Below are positions 45,003-55,692 of a stretch of DNA of 64,000 nucleotides, one piece after another; position 1 is the first letter of the stretch; the number at the start of each line of letters is the position of its first letter. The notes under the pieces are model-generated. The model was not told the DNA's origin and did no database searches. It saw nothing but the letters and a program-made list of their open reading frames with translations. The stretch spans positions 3,985,001-4,049,000 of the forward strand of contig CANTUR010000166.1 in the NCBI GenBank assembly GCA_947683625.1, written 5' to 3'. A program made the translations under genes and the position numbers. Source of the DNA: Mallotus nudiflorus. Its lineage: Eukaryota > Streptophyta > Magnoliopsida > Malpighiales > Euphorbiaceae.

Positions 45003-46350
45003 TTACAGAAAGAACTTATCGAGCTTATCTAGGTTAATGGGCTCTCTAAATTCCTTTCCTTCTAAGTTCTACATAATAGCAGCACCTTTAGATACCACAT
45101 TCAGTAGTGAAAGACATTTTTAGCTTATCAATTACAGCCATCATAATCTAGTTGCATCCTAAAAAACCTTCCATGAAAGAACACATCACACTAGAAGCGG
45201 CATTATCAATAAGCATGTCAATATGTAAGAGTGGAAAGTCATCCTTTGGGCAAGCTTTGTTTAGATCTCTATAGTCCACGTACATCTTAACCCTTCCATA
45301 TTTCTTGGGGACCAGGACTATATTTGTTAACCATTAGGTGTCCTCTACTACCTCTAAGAATTTTGCCTTCAGTTGCTTCTCAACTTCTTCCTTAACCAAA
45401 AGATCCCATTCCAGCCTTAGCCCTCTTTTCTTCTACTTTATTAGTGATATATAGGGATCCAATGTTCTAAGATCTCTTTATCAATTCTAGGCATATCCTT
45501 ATAGTCCCATGCAAATACTTTTTATCTTCTTTTCAATGTTTCTTTCATTTTTTTTATCTCATCATGAGTTAAGTCAGAAGCAATCAATATATTTTTAGGG
45601 TTATCATTTGTGCCTAAATTAAATGATTCAGTTTGCACCAAATTAATGTCAAATATATGTATGAAATGATCATCATAAGCAAAATAACCATTAGGAAACA
45701 CATCACACAAATAAGCAAAGTCAGTCTTTATTGCATTAACTTTAGAAAAGAACAAGTCATCAGTTTCAAACAAGGTAGAAAAAGAGACATTAAAATCATC
45801 ATAAAAAAGATCCATAATAGAATTTAGAACATAAGTCTAAAGATCCAGCTCCTCATTCTAATCAACAACATCATTCAACTTTGGTGTAGTAGTTGGTACT
45901 AACTCTATCACAAAGCTCTCTTGAGCAACATCTTTCTTTACCTTTTTTACATATTCGGCAAATATTACAAATCTTAGAATCACTTCCCCAGCCATCAGAA
46001 GAGGTTTAGGAGTCCCTATGTATGGATAATTGATGCCTTCCTTAGCAAACACATCCTAAAGCCCTCATTTCCCAATTTCAGGGGTAGCCTTTTCTTCATC
46101 CTCAAACTCTTCAGACCTAAAATACCCAATCCTGTATTTCAAGATAGGTACTTTTGGTTCCACGAACTCAGGAGGCCTATTTTGATTCTTTAATAGTCCT
46201 AAGCTGAGCATGAACTTCATTTTCTTAATCATGCTCACAACTCTCTTATCCAGCTTATCCTTATAAATCATACAGACTTTAAAGCTTGGTCTTATAGGGA
46301 TCTCTTTAGGGGTCAGCTTCAGAGCAACTACAGCGGCCTCAGTTTCTACT
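45003..46350 (-). pseudogene. E1 pol: pre-RT and RT start joined to the integrase C-terminal end
   Basis: Reading down the minus strand: 'ILIASDLTHDEIKKMKETL' (45522-45815), VFAWDYKDMP, a broken stretch, then WLTNIVLVPKKYGRVKMYV with DYRDLNKACPKDDFPL (45240-45330). These are RT motifs of the Tat/Ogre branch. After 'SFMEGFLGCN' the sequence passes within about 60 bp to GAAIM-stop-NLEGKEFREPINLDKL and ends at TAA 45003-45005. That last motif resembles the extreme C-terminus of Gypsy integrases. RT fingers-palm with the catalytic YxDD, RNase H and the integrase core are absent, about 2.5 kb by comparison with whole elements. Many stops. Confidence 0.75.
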
Positions 46351-46800
46351 AAGATGGTAATGACATTACCCTCATGTAGAAACTTTATCCTATAATGAAT
46401 GGTGGATGGCACACCACCCAAAGGATGAAACCAGACCTTCCTAAGATGATAGAAAAAGTCACAGGAATGTCAATCACATGTAAGTTGACCCAAGTCTCAA
46501 TAGGTCTAATCTTGACTAATGCTCTAAACATTCCCTCAACTGGTCTTTTCGTATCATCATAAGCCTTGATGATCACCACAAAAGGTTTCAGGTCGATCAC
46601 AGTCAATCCCAACTTTGGTAGAATTTTCAAGGGACACACATTAACGGCAGAACCGTTATCCACTTTCATGCAGCAAGTTAGCTTCCTTTTTACCTCGGCC
46701 TCAATGAATACGACTTTGTGATGGTCTCTCCCTTCTAACAACAAATCCTTATTAAAAAATACAATAGCACCTTAGGGGCTTTCCATCAACGAACCAACCA
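46351..46800 (-). pseudogene. E1 aspartic protease region
   Basis: Open from 46744 to 46385. It shows KVDNGSAVNVCPLKILPKLG, with the active-site Asp in DNGSA, then VIIKAYDDTKRPVEG and 'VIDIPVTFSIILGRSGF', matching the flap and ILG motif of Gypsy proteases. The IHYRIKF stretch begins the next segment, about 46400. The usual retroviral triad is D-S/T-G; D-N-G-S is common in this branch. It would mature the Gag-Pol polyprotein. Confidence 0.82.
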
Positions 46801-48524
46801 TTTGTTCAAGAGTGTAGTTTGTACATATCTTCTTCTAATCCAAAGCCAAAACCAGTACTTCACAATGATCTCGAGAATGCATAAGCAACTCTCAAATGCT
46901 AGCAACAGTCTCTTCTTTCTTCACTTCCCCTTTTGAACCCTCTTCCTTCTCTTTTAATTTTGATTTAACTGATTTGGTTTCTGCTTCTTTCTTTTTAACT
47001 TTCCCAACTGATTGACTCTCCTTGTTCTCATTTTTCCATAGGTCAATTTGTCCTCCCTCTTCATCATCAAAGCTCTAAATATTTAAGACATTCACACTAA
47101 GTCCTAGATGCTTCTTATTCTGATTCAAGTCTTTGGGTGTAGGTTTTAATGAGCTAGGTGTAGAATCAATGAAAGAGCTCAAGACTTGCTCCTTTACTAG
47201 ACTTGTGTTAATCATAAGAATGGGTGCATTTGGTGGTGGGACATTTTAGTGGTAGGACATTTTGGTAGTTAGGCAAAGGGTTATTTTGAGTTTTTGGTTT
47301 TTGAGTTTCGAGGTCGATAATCTTACCTGAGTTAATGAGGTCTTGGATTTTATGTTTCAATCGAGTGCAAACATCAGTATTATGTCCAATGGCTTAGTGG
47401 TATTTATAGTAGAATTTTGGGTTGGCATTTGGTAAGGGTGGTCATTGGGGTAAAGGTTACAGAAGGTTCTTCTCCACTAACTTCTCTAGAAATTTTGACA
47501 TGGGCCTACCCAAGTTCGAAAACCTCTGAGGCTACCTGAAGGCATTAATCTACACGTTACTGCTCAATTGTCTAATAGCATTAATTAGCACATTGTTGCT
47601 TGAACCAATTGCTTCCTTGCCCACAGATCTCTCACTAAAGAATTTCTTTTCTTGGGCCAAGTCAAATTCTTTTTATACCCTAATCTATACAACTCTTCAA
47701 AATTCTGAATTCCAAGATCCTTCAACTTTTTGGAAAGTGGAAGGACACATCCTTCTATTAATATTACTACCTGATCAGCTTTAGTAGGTTTATGCTACAT
47801 TTGCACAAATTTTTCTCTCCATCTAGTCAAATAATTGGCAAATGATTCATTGAATTATTGTTTAGTATTCTGCAAGTGCCTGAGAGATATACCCATTTGG
47901 TTGTTCAAACCATATTGCTTCATAAAAGCAGCACACAACTCCTTCTAATCACTTTGCACATGTGATTCCAAGCCATAATACCAATGGATAGGAGCCCCTT
48001 CCAAAGATAAGGGAAACTATTTCACAATATGTGCTTTAGTCAAGCTAGTTGTTTTCATATGAGTCACACACTGCTTAAAATGCAAATGAGAGTCATCAAT
48101 GCCAATGTATTTCTTTATATCAAGAAATTTAAACCTCTTAGGTAAAAGGTCATCATCTTCATCCAAATCCAAGTCAGCATAATCCATCGGGGCATTAATC
48201 CCTTTTTCTTTCATCATCATCATCTGTACCTGAGCCATAGCGTTAGTAATACCCTTAGCCCAATCAGTCTTCTCCATATTTTTAGAGAGTTTCATATTTT
48301 GTCAAGTCACTAGTTAGGCTACCAAAGTCTCAAGATCATCTTCCACTTGTTTCCTTATAGGAATATTAGCTTTGAGATCTAAAGATGGTAGTTGTTATGT
48401 TTGCGGTTGTTATCTGGTTTTTCCCATCATTTTCATCATCATCTCCCGTATGATTGAATGACTGTTTGACTATTTCTTCTTTCAACTATTCCTTAAAAGC
48501 TTTAGGATCAAAATCGCCTGCCAT
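46801..48524 (-). pseudogene. E1 gag
   Basis: Starts ATG 48524 (MAGDFDPKAFKE, then a stop). Further on: DWAKGITNAMAQVQ, DYADLDLDEDDDLLPKRF, KFLDIKKYIGIDDSHLH, then the capsid-like core 'FPLSLEGAPIHWYYGLESH' and 'KELCAAFMKQYGLN' with NESFANYLTRWREKF. Toward 47400 CTRLKHKIQDLINSGK marks the nucleocapsid-like tail. This is the Retrotrans_gag fold of Tat-type elements. At least six in-frame stops. T6 sits 130 bp upstream of the start. Confidence 0.82.
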
Positions 48525-48655
48525 CACTATTTTTCTAGGAGTACTGACTAAACAACCAATGTCAGACCATATTTAAGTTGAAAACTATCATGAATCTATA
48601 TCTGCAACCACCACTGGTTAGAATTTATGCATGATGTGTATCCATGATATGCATG

Positions 48656-51600
48656 TGTAATATCCCGTGTTTTTAAAATATTTTTACACTGTACCGGGAT
48701 ATGCAGTGTTAATAATTTATGTATATTATATGATATTTTTATGAGTTGTTATGTATTTAAAACCTATTTTAATTACTGTGTCTTATTTACAGTATTTTAC
48801 GTAAAATTTTCCCGGGACTTGCATTTTCGGAGAAATTTTCACGTAAATAATTTATTATTAATTATTTTATATATTTTTTCTAACTTGCATGAACTCATAC
48901 GTATTTTTAAAATACTAAATAAAGCCTATGTGTGTAAATATTTATTTAATTAGGGTTTAAAATATATTATCCTAATATTTTATTATTTGTTTATTAATTT
49001 ATTGTTATTTAATTATTTTATTTATTATTAAATTATTTTTTTATTTTTTTTCTTTTTCTTTTTATTTTTCTTTTTCTTTTCTTTTTCTTTTCTTTTTCTT
49101 TTTCTTTTTCTTCTTCTTCTTCCTTCTTCCCCGTGCGCCCGACCACCCCTCACCACCGTCTGTCATGCAGATCACCTACCGTCGGTGTGCCTCCCGGCTT
49201 GCCACCGTCGTTCCCAGCCATCCCCCGCCGCCAGCAGCTTCCTTCCCCGGCGCCGGCGAGCTATTTCTACCATTTTTGGCCGAAATCTTCTCCTCACCGT
49301 TTCTTCCTCTTCCGGCCACCATTTTCGACATCACCAATCTCTTTCTTCTCCTTGAGCTCCGGTGAGTGTGATTCTATCTTTGGTTTGAGCTTAAATGGTC
49401 TAGAATTGCTTAGGTTTCGAATTTTCAATTTCGGCCTATTAGGGCTTTTGATTTTTTTTGAGCTTCGAATTGATTGATTCATGGAAACTCCCTTCACAAA
49501 TGTTGATCCTAGTAGCTTAATCTACATGTATGAATTTTTTTGGAGTTTTTGGAGATTGTTTGGATTTTTGGGTATTTTTGAATATTTTAATATTATTTTC
49601 TAATTTTTGGAAATTAATTATTTAAATTATAAAATTGTGTTTTATGGTTAAATTAGGTGTTGAAATGAATTATAGGAATTTATTTGGAATTTTTATGAAT
49701 TTCTAAGTATTTATTTTGAATTATTTGAGTTTATGTAATTTGGGAAATTAGGGTTAATTATGTTTTTAATTGAAATTAATTGGTTAATTGGGTTTAATTA
49801 TTGATATTATTGATAAATATGTTGATAAAATTAGTTTTGGATAATTGTATAATTTTTGGTGAATTTTTGAAGTAATTGAAGTATATTTATATATATAGGG
49901 GTATTTTGGTAATTTTACCCTAAATTGGCTAAAAATGTAATTTAATTGGTTTTAATAGTTATTTAAGGTATAAAAATGATTTCTATAAATTATTTGGTAT
50001 TTTTAACTAATTAAAACTATTTTTCGTGAATTATTTTCAATTATATATATAATACACGGTTTTTCTAATAAAATGAGTTTTATCGGTTTTTACAGTGTTT
50101 TAAGGTTAATTATGTAATTTCTATTTATAAAATGAATTTCTATGTTATAAGGGTATTTTTGGTATTTTCAGTATTGTTCTGTGTTTGTGGACCCCGGTCG
50201 GTAGATTGTAGTCTGGAGTCCGACCGAGGGGTTGTGGATTTGTGTTGAGCCTATTTTTCGAAGTGTGTTTCTTTGCAGGGTCGGCTCTACTCTTTTGAGT
50301 AGAGAGATGTCCGTTTTACAGGGGAAGTTCTGTCGGATTTTCGGTAGAATTCTCGTAAAACGTGATATCCAGTCCAATCCTAATTTCTAATTTTATGTTT
50401 AATACTCTAGATCGAATTCTAGGATTTCTGTTAGGTTTATTCTGATGTCGGTTATTTATTGCTTGTTTAGTTGTGCCGAGACCGAGGGCTAGTGGACCAG
50501 GCCCGTCGGACCCGTCTCGTGGAGCGCACTAGGTGAGTTACTATACTATATATATATGCTTAGGATGCATGATTTAGAAATATATGTTTTATTTTGATTA
50601 AAATGCATAAATAATATGATTTGTATTTAAGTATATTTTTGGTTTATTTTTGGTATATATTAAATTATATGCATGTTTTGTAAATAAAATATATTTAAAA
50701 TGTTTTTAAATATATTTCCAACTTAATTTATAATTTGATTGAATTCATTTGACGTATATATACTCGAAATATACCTGGTTTATTTTTGGTATATTTCTAG
50801 TATATATATTATTTATGTTGATATTTTATTGAACTTCATGCATCATTTATTTTTGTGAATGAATGTTTTATATTTATTAATGAAGGATATTGATAGAACG
50901 TGCTACCTAGTGGGCAGCACTAGGACCGAGTACGTACCGGTACGCCTATAGTATTTAGGCTATATTACTAACTTATTTATGGATATTGATTGGCTATGAT
51001 TATTTGATGTGTGAGATGTGATTTGGGTGTGATTGCTGAAGCTCGGTTGACTTAGTGTCTCGGGGCCAATCACACTGGCAGTCAGACTGCTGGAGCTCGG
51101 TTGACTTAGTGTCTCGGGGCCAATCTACTGTCCAAATGGATTAAGTGGATATATTTTGGAATAAGTGAGCCTGTATGGCTAGAGTGTTGTCTAACACTAT
51201 TTTCGAGGTTGCGATATTCTAGGGTTCTATATGATCCTTCATAAACTGTGATTTTTAATAAAATATATAAAAATGATTTTACTGCATCTGCGTGAATTTG
51301 CCTGTATATATATACATATTAGATATATACTGTTGACTGTATGCATTATCATTTAGTGTGTATGTATATATATTATAGTAATTCACTCAGTGAGGTCTGA
51401 CTCCCCTCCGTTGACTATTTTTCAGGAGAGTCAACATCTTCAGACCTCAGTAGCAGGCCTGTACGCCGGATTTCTTCCGCCCCGGCTTCTTTGTGTAAAT
51501 TATTTACTTGAGTCTTATTTTTATAATCTAGACACTGCAGTAGTTGTGAATTAAAGTATGGGATTTCATGTATTTTATTTAAAGAGATGTATTATATTGA

Positions 51601-51831
51601 AACTGAATTTGTACTGAAAGATTTTATATATATGTGATGAGATGAGATTTGATTTAAATCCAGTGATGAAAATGTTATTATTATATTTATGATTTTTATT
51701 TCCGCTGCATATAATATTGTTATTGTTATTATTGCATGTTTTATTTTATTTTTAAGCTTGCTATAGGTTCCGGATTCGAAAGAATTCTCGTTCCCTAGCG
51801 CCGGTCATGGCCCCTGTTTTGGGTCGTGACA
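48656..51831 (+). mobile_element. Solo LTR T6 (3176 bp) with perfect target duplication
   Basis: TGTAATATCCCGTG start and GGTCGTGACA end, flanked by identical gcatg (48651-48655 and 51832-51836). This is the reference copy for the family. It contains the polypyrimidine tract 49030-49125, the C-rich 49125-49370 region, the 'gagagatgtccgttttacag' block at 50301, 'gtgctacctagtgggcagca' at 50899, two 'ctcggttgacttagtgtctc' motifs and 'acgccggatttcttccgccc' at 51462. It lies in the untranslated leader of E1 between the primer site and gag. Perfect duplication suggests it is among the youngest insertions. Confidence 0.93.
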
Positions 51832-51836
51832 GCATG

Positions 51837-52612
51837 TTCATTTTATTTTATTATTAGAAGAAAAAGAAATACACAATCTATTTACACATTGCAAAATATA
51901 ATTATAAAAGGATTATCTCCACTCATATTTCTCCCACTCATGTGTTTAATGGCGAGTTTTTTTTCCTAGAATTTTTTTTGTGGGCCTTAATCATCAGCAA
52001 AGGATGGTAAGACCAATGCATATATGAAAACTCTTAAAGTGGTTCAAATGAGTAGTGAATTCCTTATATAAATCCAAATTTTATTCTTAATAGGCCAAAA
52101 TTTACCCTTAAAGGTCCAATTTATCAAGGTCTATAAGGTAAAATAAGCATAAAAGGCTCATCTTGACAAGGTCTCTTTATACTAGGCTTGAATAAGCATG
52201 AGAGACCTATTTTGATAAGGTCCATTTAGAATGGGCTTGGGATTTATTTAAAGAATTTTAAATATGGCATAAAACACATGCATTTAGGAAAAACATAAAG
52301 AAAATTATTAAGCATTATATGAGCTTAAGTCTTGGGATAATAGGCTTCAGCTCCTACAGCGATATACCTCAATTATGTCTCCTCATTCAAAGGTCCATAT
52401 GACGTAGATAAGTATGTGCCGTGAGTGATAATAATCAAATACTTCACCATCAAATTTGAGTGAAACACAGGTAGCAAAGCAATGACCATCATCGGCTATT
52501 TAAGGACTGAAGTGCTCAATGTGCTCAATGTGTAATGAATGCAATAAAATGCAAAAGAAATAAAAGAATAATAAAAATGATAAAATACAAAACACTGGAA
52601 TCAATTTCTCTA
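51837..52612 (-). other. E1 leader between primer site and gag
   Basis: No coding seen. Contains repeated 'ggtc(c/t)a..ataaggt' segments around 52090-52240 (for example 'aaggtctataaggtaaaata' and 'gataaggtccatttagaatg'). Confidence 0.5.
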
Positions 52613-52630
52613 TCCTTAGCAGAGTCACCA
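52613..52630 (-). promoter_or_regulatory. E1 primer binding site, tRNA-Arg-like
   Basis: Minus strand TGGTGACTCTGCTAAGGA starts one base beyond the 5' LTR end. It differs in a few positions from TGGCGACTCCGCTGGGGA, the complement of the 3' end of a plant tRNA-Arg, which is the primer reported for Ogre-like elements. It fixes the orientation of E1. Confidence 0.7.
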
Positions 52631-52631
52631 C

Positions 52632-54408
52632 TATAGGCAGCGGGGTTTAACGTGCACCCAACTGTTTGGCGACCATGACACTGTGTGAGCCCAAGGCCTA
52701 CTAAAAAATACCAAATAGGCATAAATCCGAAATCAAAGAAGGAGTCGCCAACCGGATAAAAGTTAGGACACACTATATGACAACTGTACCCCATAGAGGT
52801 TCCCAGAAGTCGTCATCAAAGAATAGGTTTGGAAACTAGATATGGGCTTTTGGAATGCCCACTTAACCTTGTGGTTGGCCTTCGTTTGTGTTTTATATTT
52901 TATTACCTTTGATTATTCAATTATTTTTTTATTAACATGCAAATTATATTTTCCTCCAAATAATTATCAAATTTTATGTTTAAGCCCAAATTTGGACATT
53001 AATTCAATTTCATGCATTATAAGTCCCAATATTCATCACAAAATAGTACATTCAAATAAAATAGGGGAAGGGATTAAGGATTACAACACTTTATGAAAGT
53101 AAATGTAAAATAAATAAAAAATAAACTAGCTATTAAATAAGCAAACTTAAGGAGGCTAATAAGGAATACTCAATTGATGACTATGAGTCACCCTAAGATT
53201 TTCCATAATAGAGCACAATATTAGTCTCTATAAAGATAAGAAAACTTCTACCTAACAAAGTTAGTTCAATATAACACCAAATATACGTAAATGAAGATAA
53301 AGACAAATTTATGAACACTTTTTATTTAATCATGATAACAAAATAATTATGTATAAAGGAACTATCAATATAAAGATGCAAAGGCATATAAATCATGCAA
53401 AAATAGACTTAAGGTCAAAAGTTAAAATGCTAAAATCTGTTGATGTGGCAATGCCTCACTCTAGACATAGAGGCGATTTCATATCGCCTTAATCTAGAGA
53501 GGCAACACCTCTTTGAAGACGTGTCGCCTAATGATTAGATGTATAAATTATTTAATCAAGCTCCTTGACTTCTAAGTTAATCAAAGCATAGATATAAATA
53601 ACTTTACACTTGCATTAATACTTAAGAGCATAAAACATCATGTTATGGACATAGTATCTAAAATAAATAATGAAACTAAAGCAAACAAGTAAACAACAAA
53701 GAACTTATGTAAAAATTAGAGCTTAATAAAGAAATATGGAGCTTCTTACTGCTTATATACTTACTTTTCAAAAATAGTTAGCCTTCAAAAGTTTTTTTGA
53801 TCCAAGACTTCACTTGAATGCAAGATCTCCTCCTTATTCCTTTAAGAAAATGGATTCTCAATCTAGCTTTTTCCCTTTCTTTCCAAGGATGTTTTTTCTT
53901 CTTTTTTCAAAGCTTTTTTTCTTTTTTCTTAAGCTTCCTCTTAGTTGCTAATGGTTTCCAATCTCCCTTTTCTCTCTATTCCTTTTTTTAAAGCCCTCAT
54001 GCTTAGCCAAGATATCCACTTTCCACTCCCCATGATTACTTCCCTTTTTCCCTTACTTTTTCTCACCTAAAATATGTAATTTTTATGCAACTCTCAGGCC
54101 TACAGGAATGTGGGGTCCACCCACCAGGCCACCATTGTCACTTCTACATTTAATATAGATGCAATTGGTTAGTAAAGAGGTGATGTCTCTTAGATGAGGC
54201 ATCGCCTCATTCCATAAAGGTAGCTAGAATGCGCTTGGGCTCTATAGGGGCAAAAAATCAAGCTTTAAAGTCCACTTTCAAGGAGGTTTCAGGTTTCTCT
54301 TAAATTCAAGCTTCGAACATTCTCATCATTGGGCTTCATTGTGGGCCGATCAAACCGAGCATCCATAGTTTGCCCTATATTATAGGTTGATCAAACCGAG
54401 TGTCCACA
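52632..54408 (-). repeat. E1 5' LTR
   Basis: 1777 bp matching the uninterrupted parts of 24992-31510. On the minus strand it begins TGTGGACACTCGG at 54408 and ends ...GCCTATA at 52632 (a change from the expected TACA). It preserves the empty site of T3 (53651-53675) and of the Athila-like LTR (about 53585). Right flank tttat (54409-54413). Confidence 0.82.
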
Positions 54409-54413
54409 TTTAT

Positions 54414-55204
54414 ACTATTGCTAAAAAAAAAATACTAATGCCAGACCATGCAATATCTACTTTTACTTTTAAATTGTCATTAAAATAAATTAAAGTTAAT
54501 AAAAAAATTATGAGTTAAATCAACTTGATTAATATATATATATATATATATAATTTGCACCAAATCTTAATTTTTAGCAAAGCCCACTACCAAAATTAAT
54601 TAATTAGTTAGTTAATTAATTAAGTTGGTAGTTATTGAGAGATAAAAGTCAACAAGAAGTGGAAAATGTGGGGAGGAGCAGTTATTAAATAAGAGAAAGA
54701 GATAAAAAAAGGCTCTCTAGGAATGAAGTAAAAAAACACACACAATCTCAACACTGACAACAATCAACTCTACTTTTCTTTGCTTTCTTTTCAGTTTAAT
54801 GAACGTTCTTGTTAATACAACCTGCATTTGTATTCAATTCTCTTTTATTCTCAATGCAATCTCTTCATTTTCATTTAGTTAAGCATTTTTAGTGTTAAAT
54901 TTAACTAGTTTCCTTCAATTAATTCAAGAACCCAGTAGTTTAGGTCCCTTAACTACATTCAATCATTTAGTTAAAAGTCACAGGTTCTTGGTTGGTGTAC
55001 ATCACACACCTGGCACGCTCATAAAATCATAGAAAAAAGCCAACGGCAAATAGATTTTGGCGTGCTTGGTGGGACACTACTGAAAATATCACGAATCAAG
55101 AGTTTTATAGAAAATGACAATACCTAGTTTCAATACCATAAGGAGGTGCCTACAATGGTAGGACCAAAAGGCTCCATTCCCTATTTAGTAGAGAACTTTA
55201 AGAA
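54414..55204 (+). mobile_element. Fragment of another LTR element with primer-site-like motif
   Basis: 54640-55054 resembles an LTR end. At 55055-55075 the plus strand has 'ttttggcgtgcttggtggga', similar to the TTTTGGCACGCCCGGTGGGAC junction found after LTRs of plant Gypsy elements. A start-like 'atgacaatacctagtttcaa' follows at about 55114. The fragment is cut at about 55205 by a Copia LTR. Includes an (AT)n tract at 54533-54552. Confidence 0.45.
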
Positions 55205-55692
55205 AGTTATTTGAAAGTGCCTTAGAGGGGGAAGGAATAAGGCTAATGAAGGATTTTAGAAAATTAAAAACAAATTTAAAGGATGAATAAGAATTTAAAG
55301 ATAATAGTGTAGGAAGAACAATGAACACAAGGATTTAAGGAGTTCGGATTCTCAACAATCCTACGTCTCCACCTAACTTATCCCCAAGTTAGGATTTTTC
55401 AATACCCATAATCTTATTCACAAGATTGAGATTACATAAGAGTTTATAGCTCACTCTTTCAACCTTAAACCTTGAGTTTTCAAGGCTCACACAAAAAAAT
55501 AAATAAATCCTAAGTGTTTTGATGGCTAAACACTTAAACCAATTCCTTTAGAAATAAATCTCACTTCCCTTCTAATTGATCCCAAGATTATAGATGAAGA
55601 GAAATTCTATTTCTAACACACAAACCAACTCTCATAAGAGTTATACAAATAAAGAATGAATATTTGAGAGTTTTAAAGCTTTAATGAATATT
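55205..55692 (-). repeat. Copia-1-type LTR fragment, cut by E2
   Basis: It aligns with 8553-9030 of the Copia-1 5' LTR ('tctccacctaacttatccc', 'accaattcctttagaaataa', 'agagttatacaaa'). It ends at 55692, where the E2 LTR begins, so E2 inserted in it. Confidence 0.85.

Larger units (their letters stand above)
24992..54408 (-). mobile_element. Composite Ty3/Gypsy element E1 (Tat/Ogre-like) with antisense genes and nested insertions
   Basis: Two related LTRs bound the unit: 3' LTR 24992-31510 (about 2.0 kb without insertions) and 5' LTR 52632-54408 (1777 bp). Flanks are cttat and tttat. Read on the minus strand, the 5' LTR is followed at once by TGGTGACTCTGCTAAGGA, resembling the tRNA-Arg primer site TGGCGACTCTGC-type. 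Then come an untranslated leader, gag, protease, deleted pol, a region with two plus-strand genes, tandem repeats, a purine tract and the 3' LTR. Extra antisense genes between pol and 3' LTR are known from Tat-lineage elements. Insertions T3-T6, an Athila-like LTR and an E2-family LTR enlarge it. That all parts belong to one insertion is inference. Confidence 0.65.

Noticed and set aside
45633..45827. Plus-strand open frame opposite E1 pol
   Set aside because: Shadow of the minus-strand pol reading frame, which matches a known family.
49133..49477. Pro/Ser/Arg-rich frame in T6 (and similar ones at 10812-11208, 37110-37481 and 41714-41908)
   Set aside because: This is the C-rich region common to all T LTRs. 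Each copy gives a different peptide and frame, so coding is unlikely.
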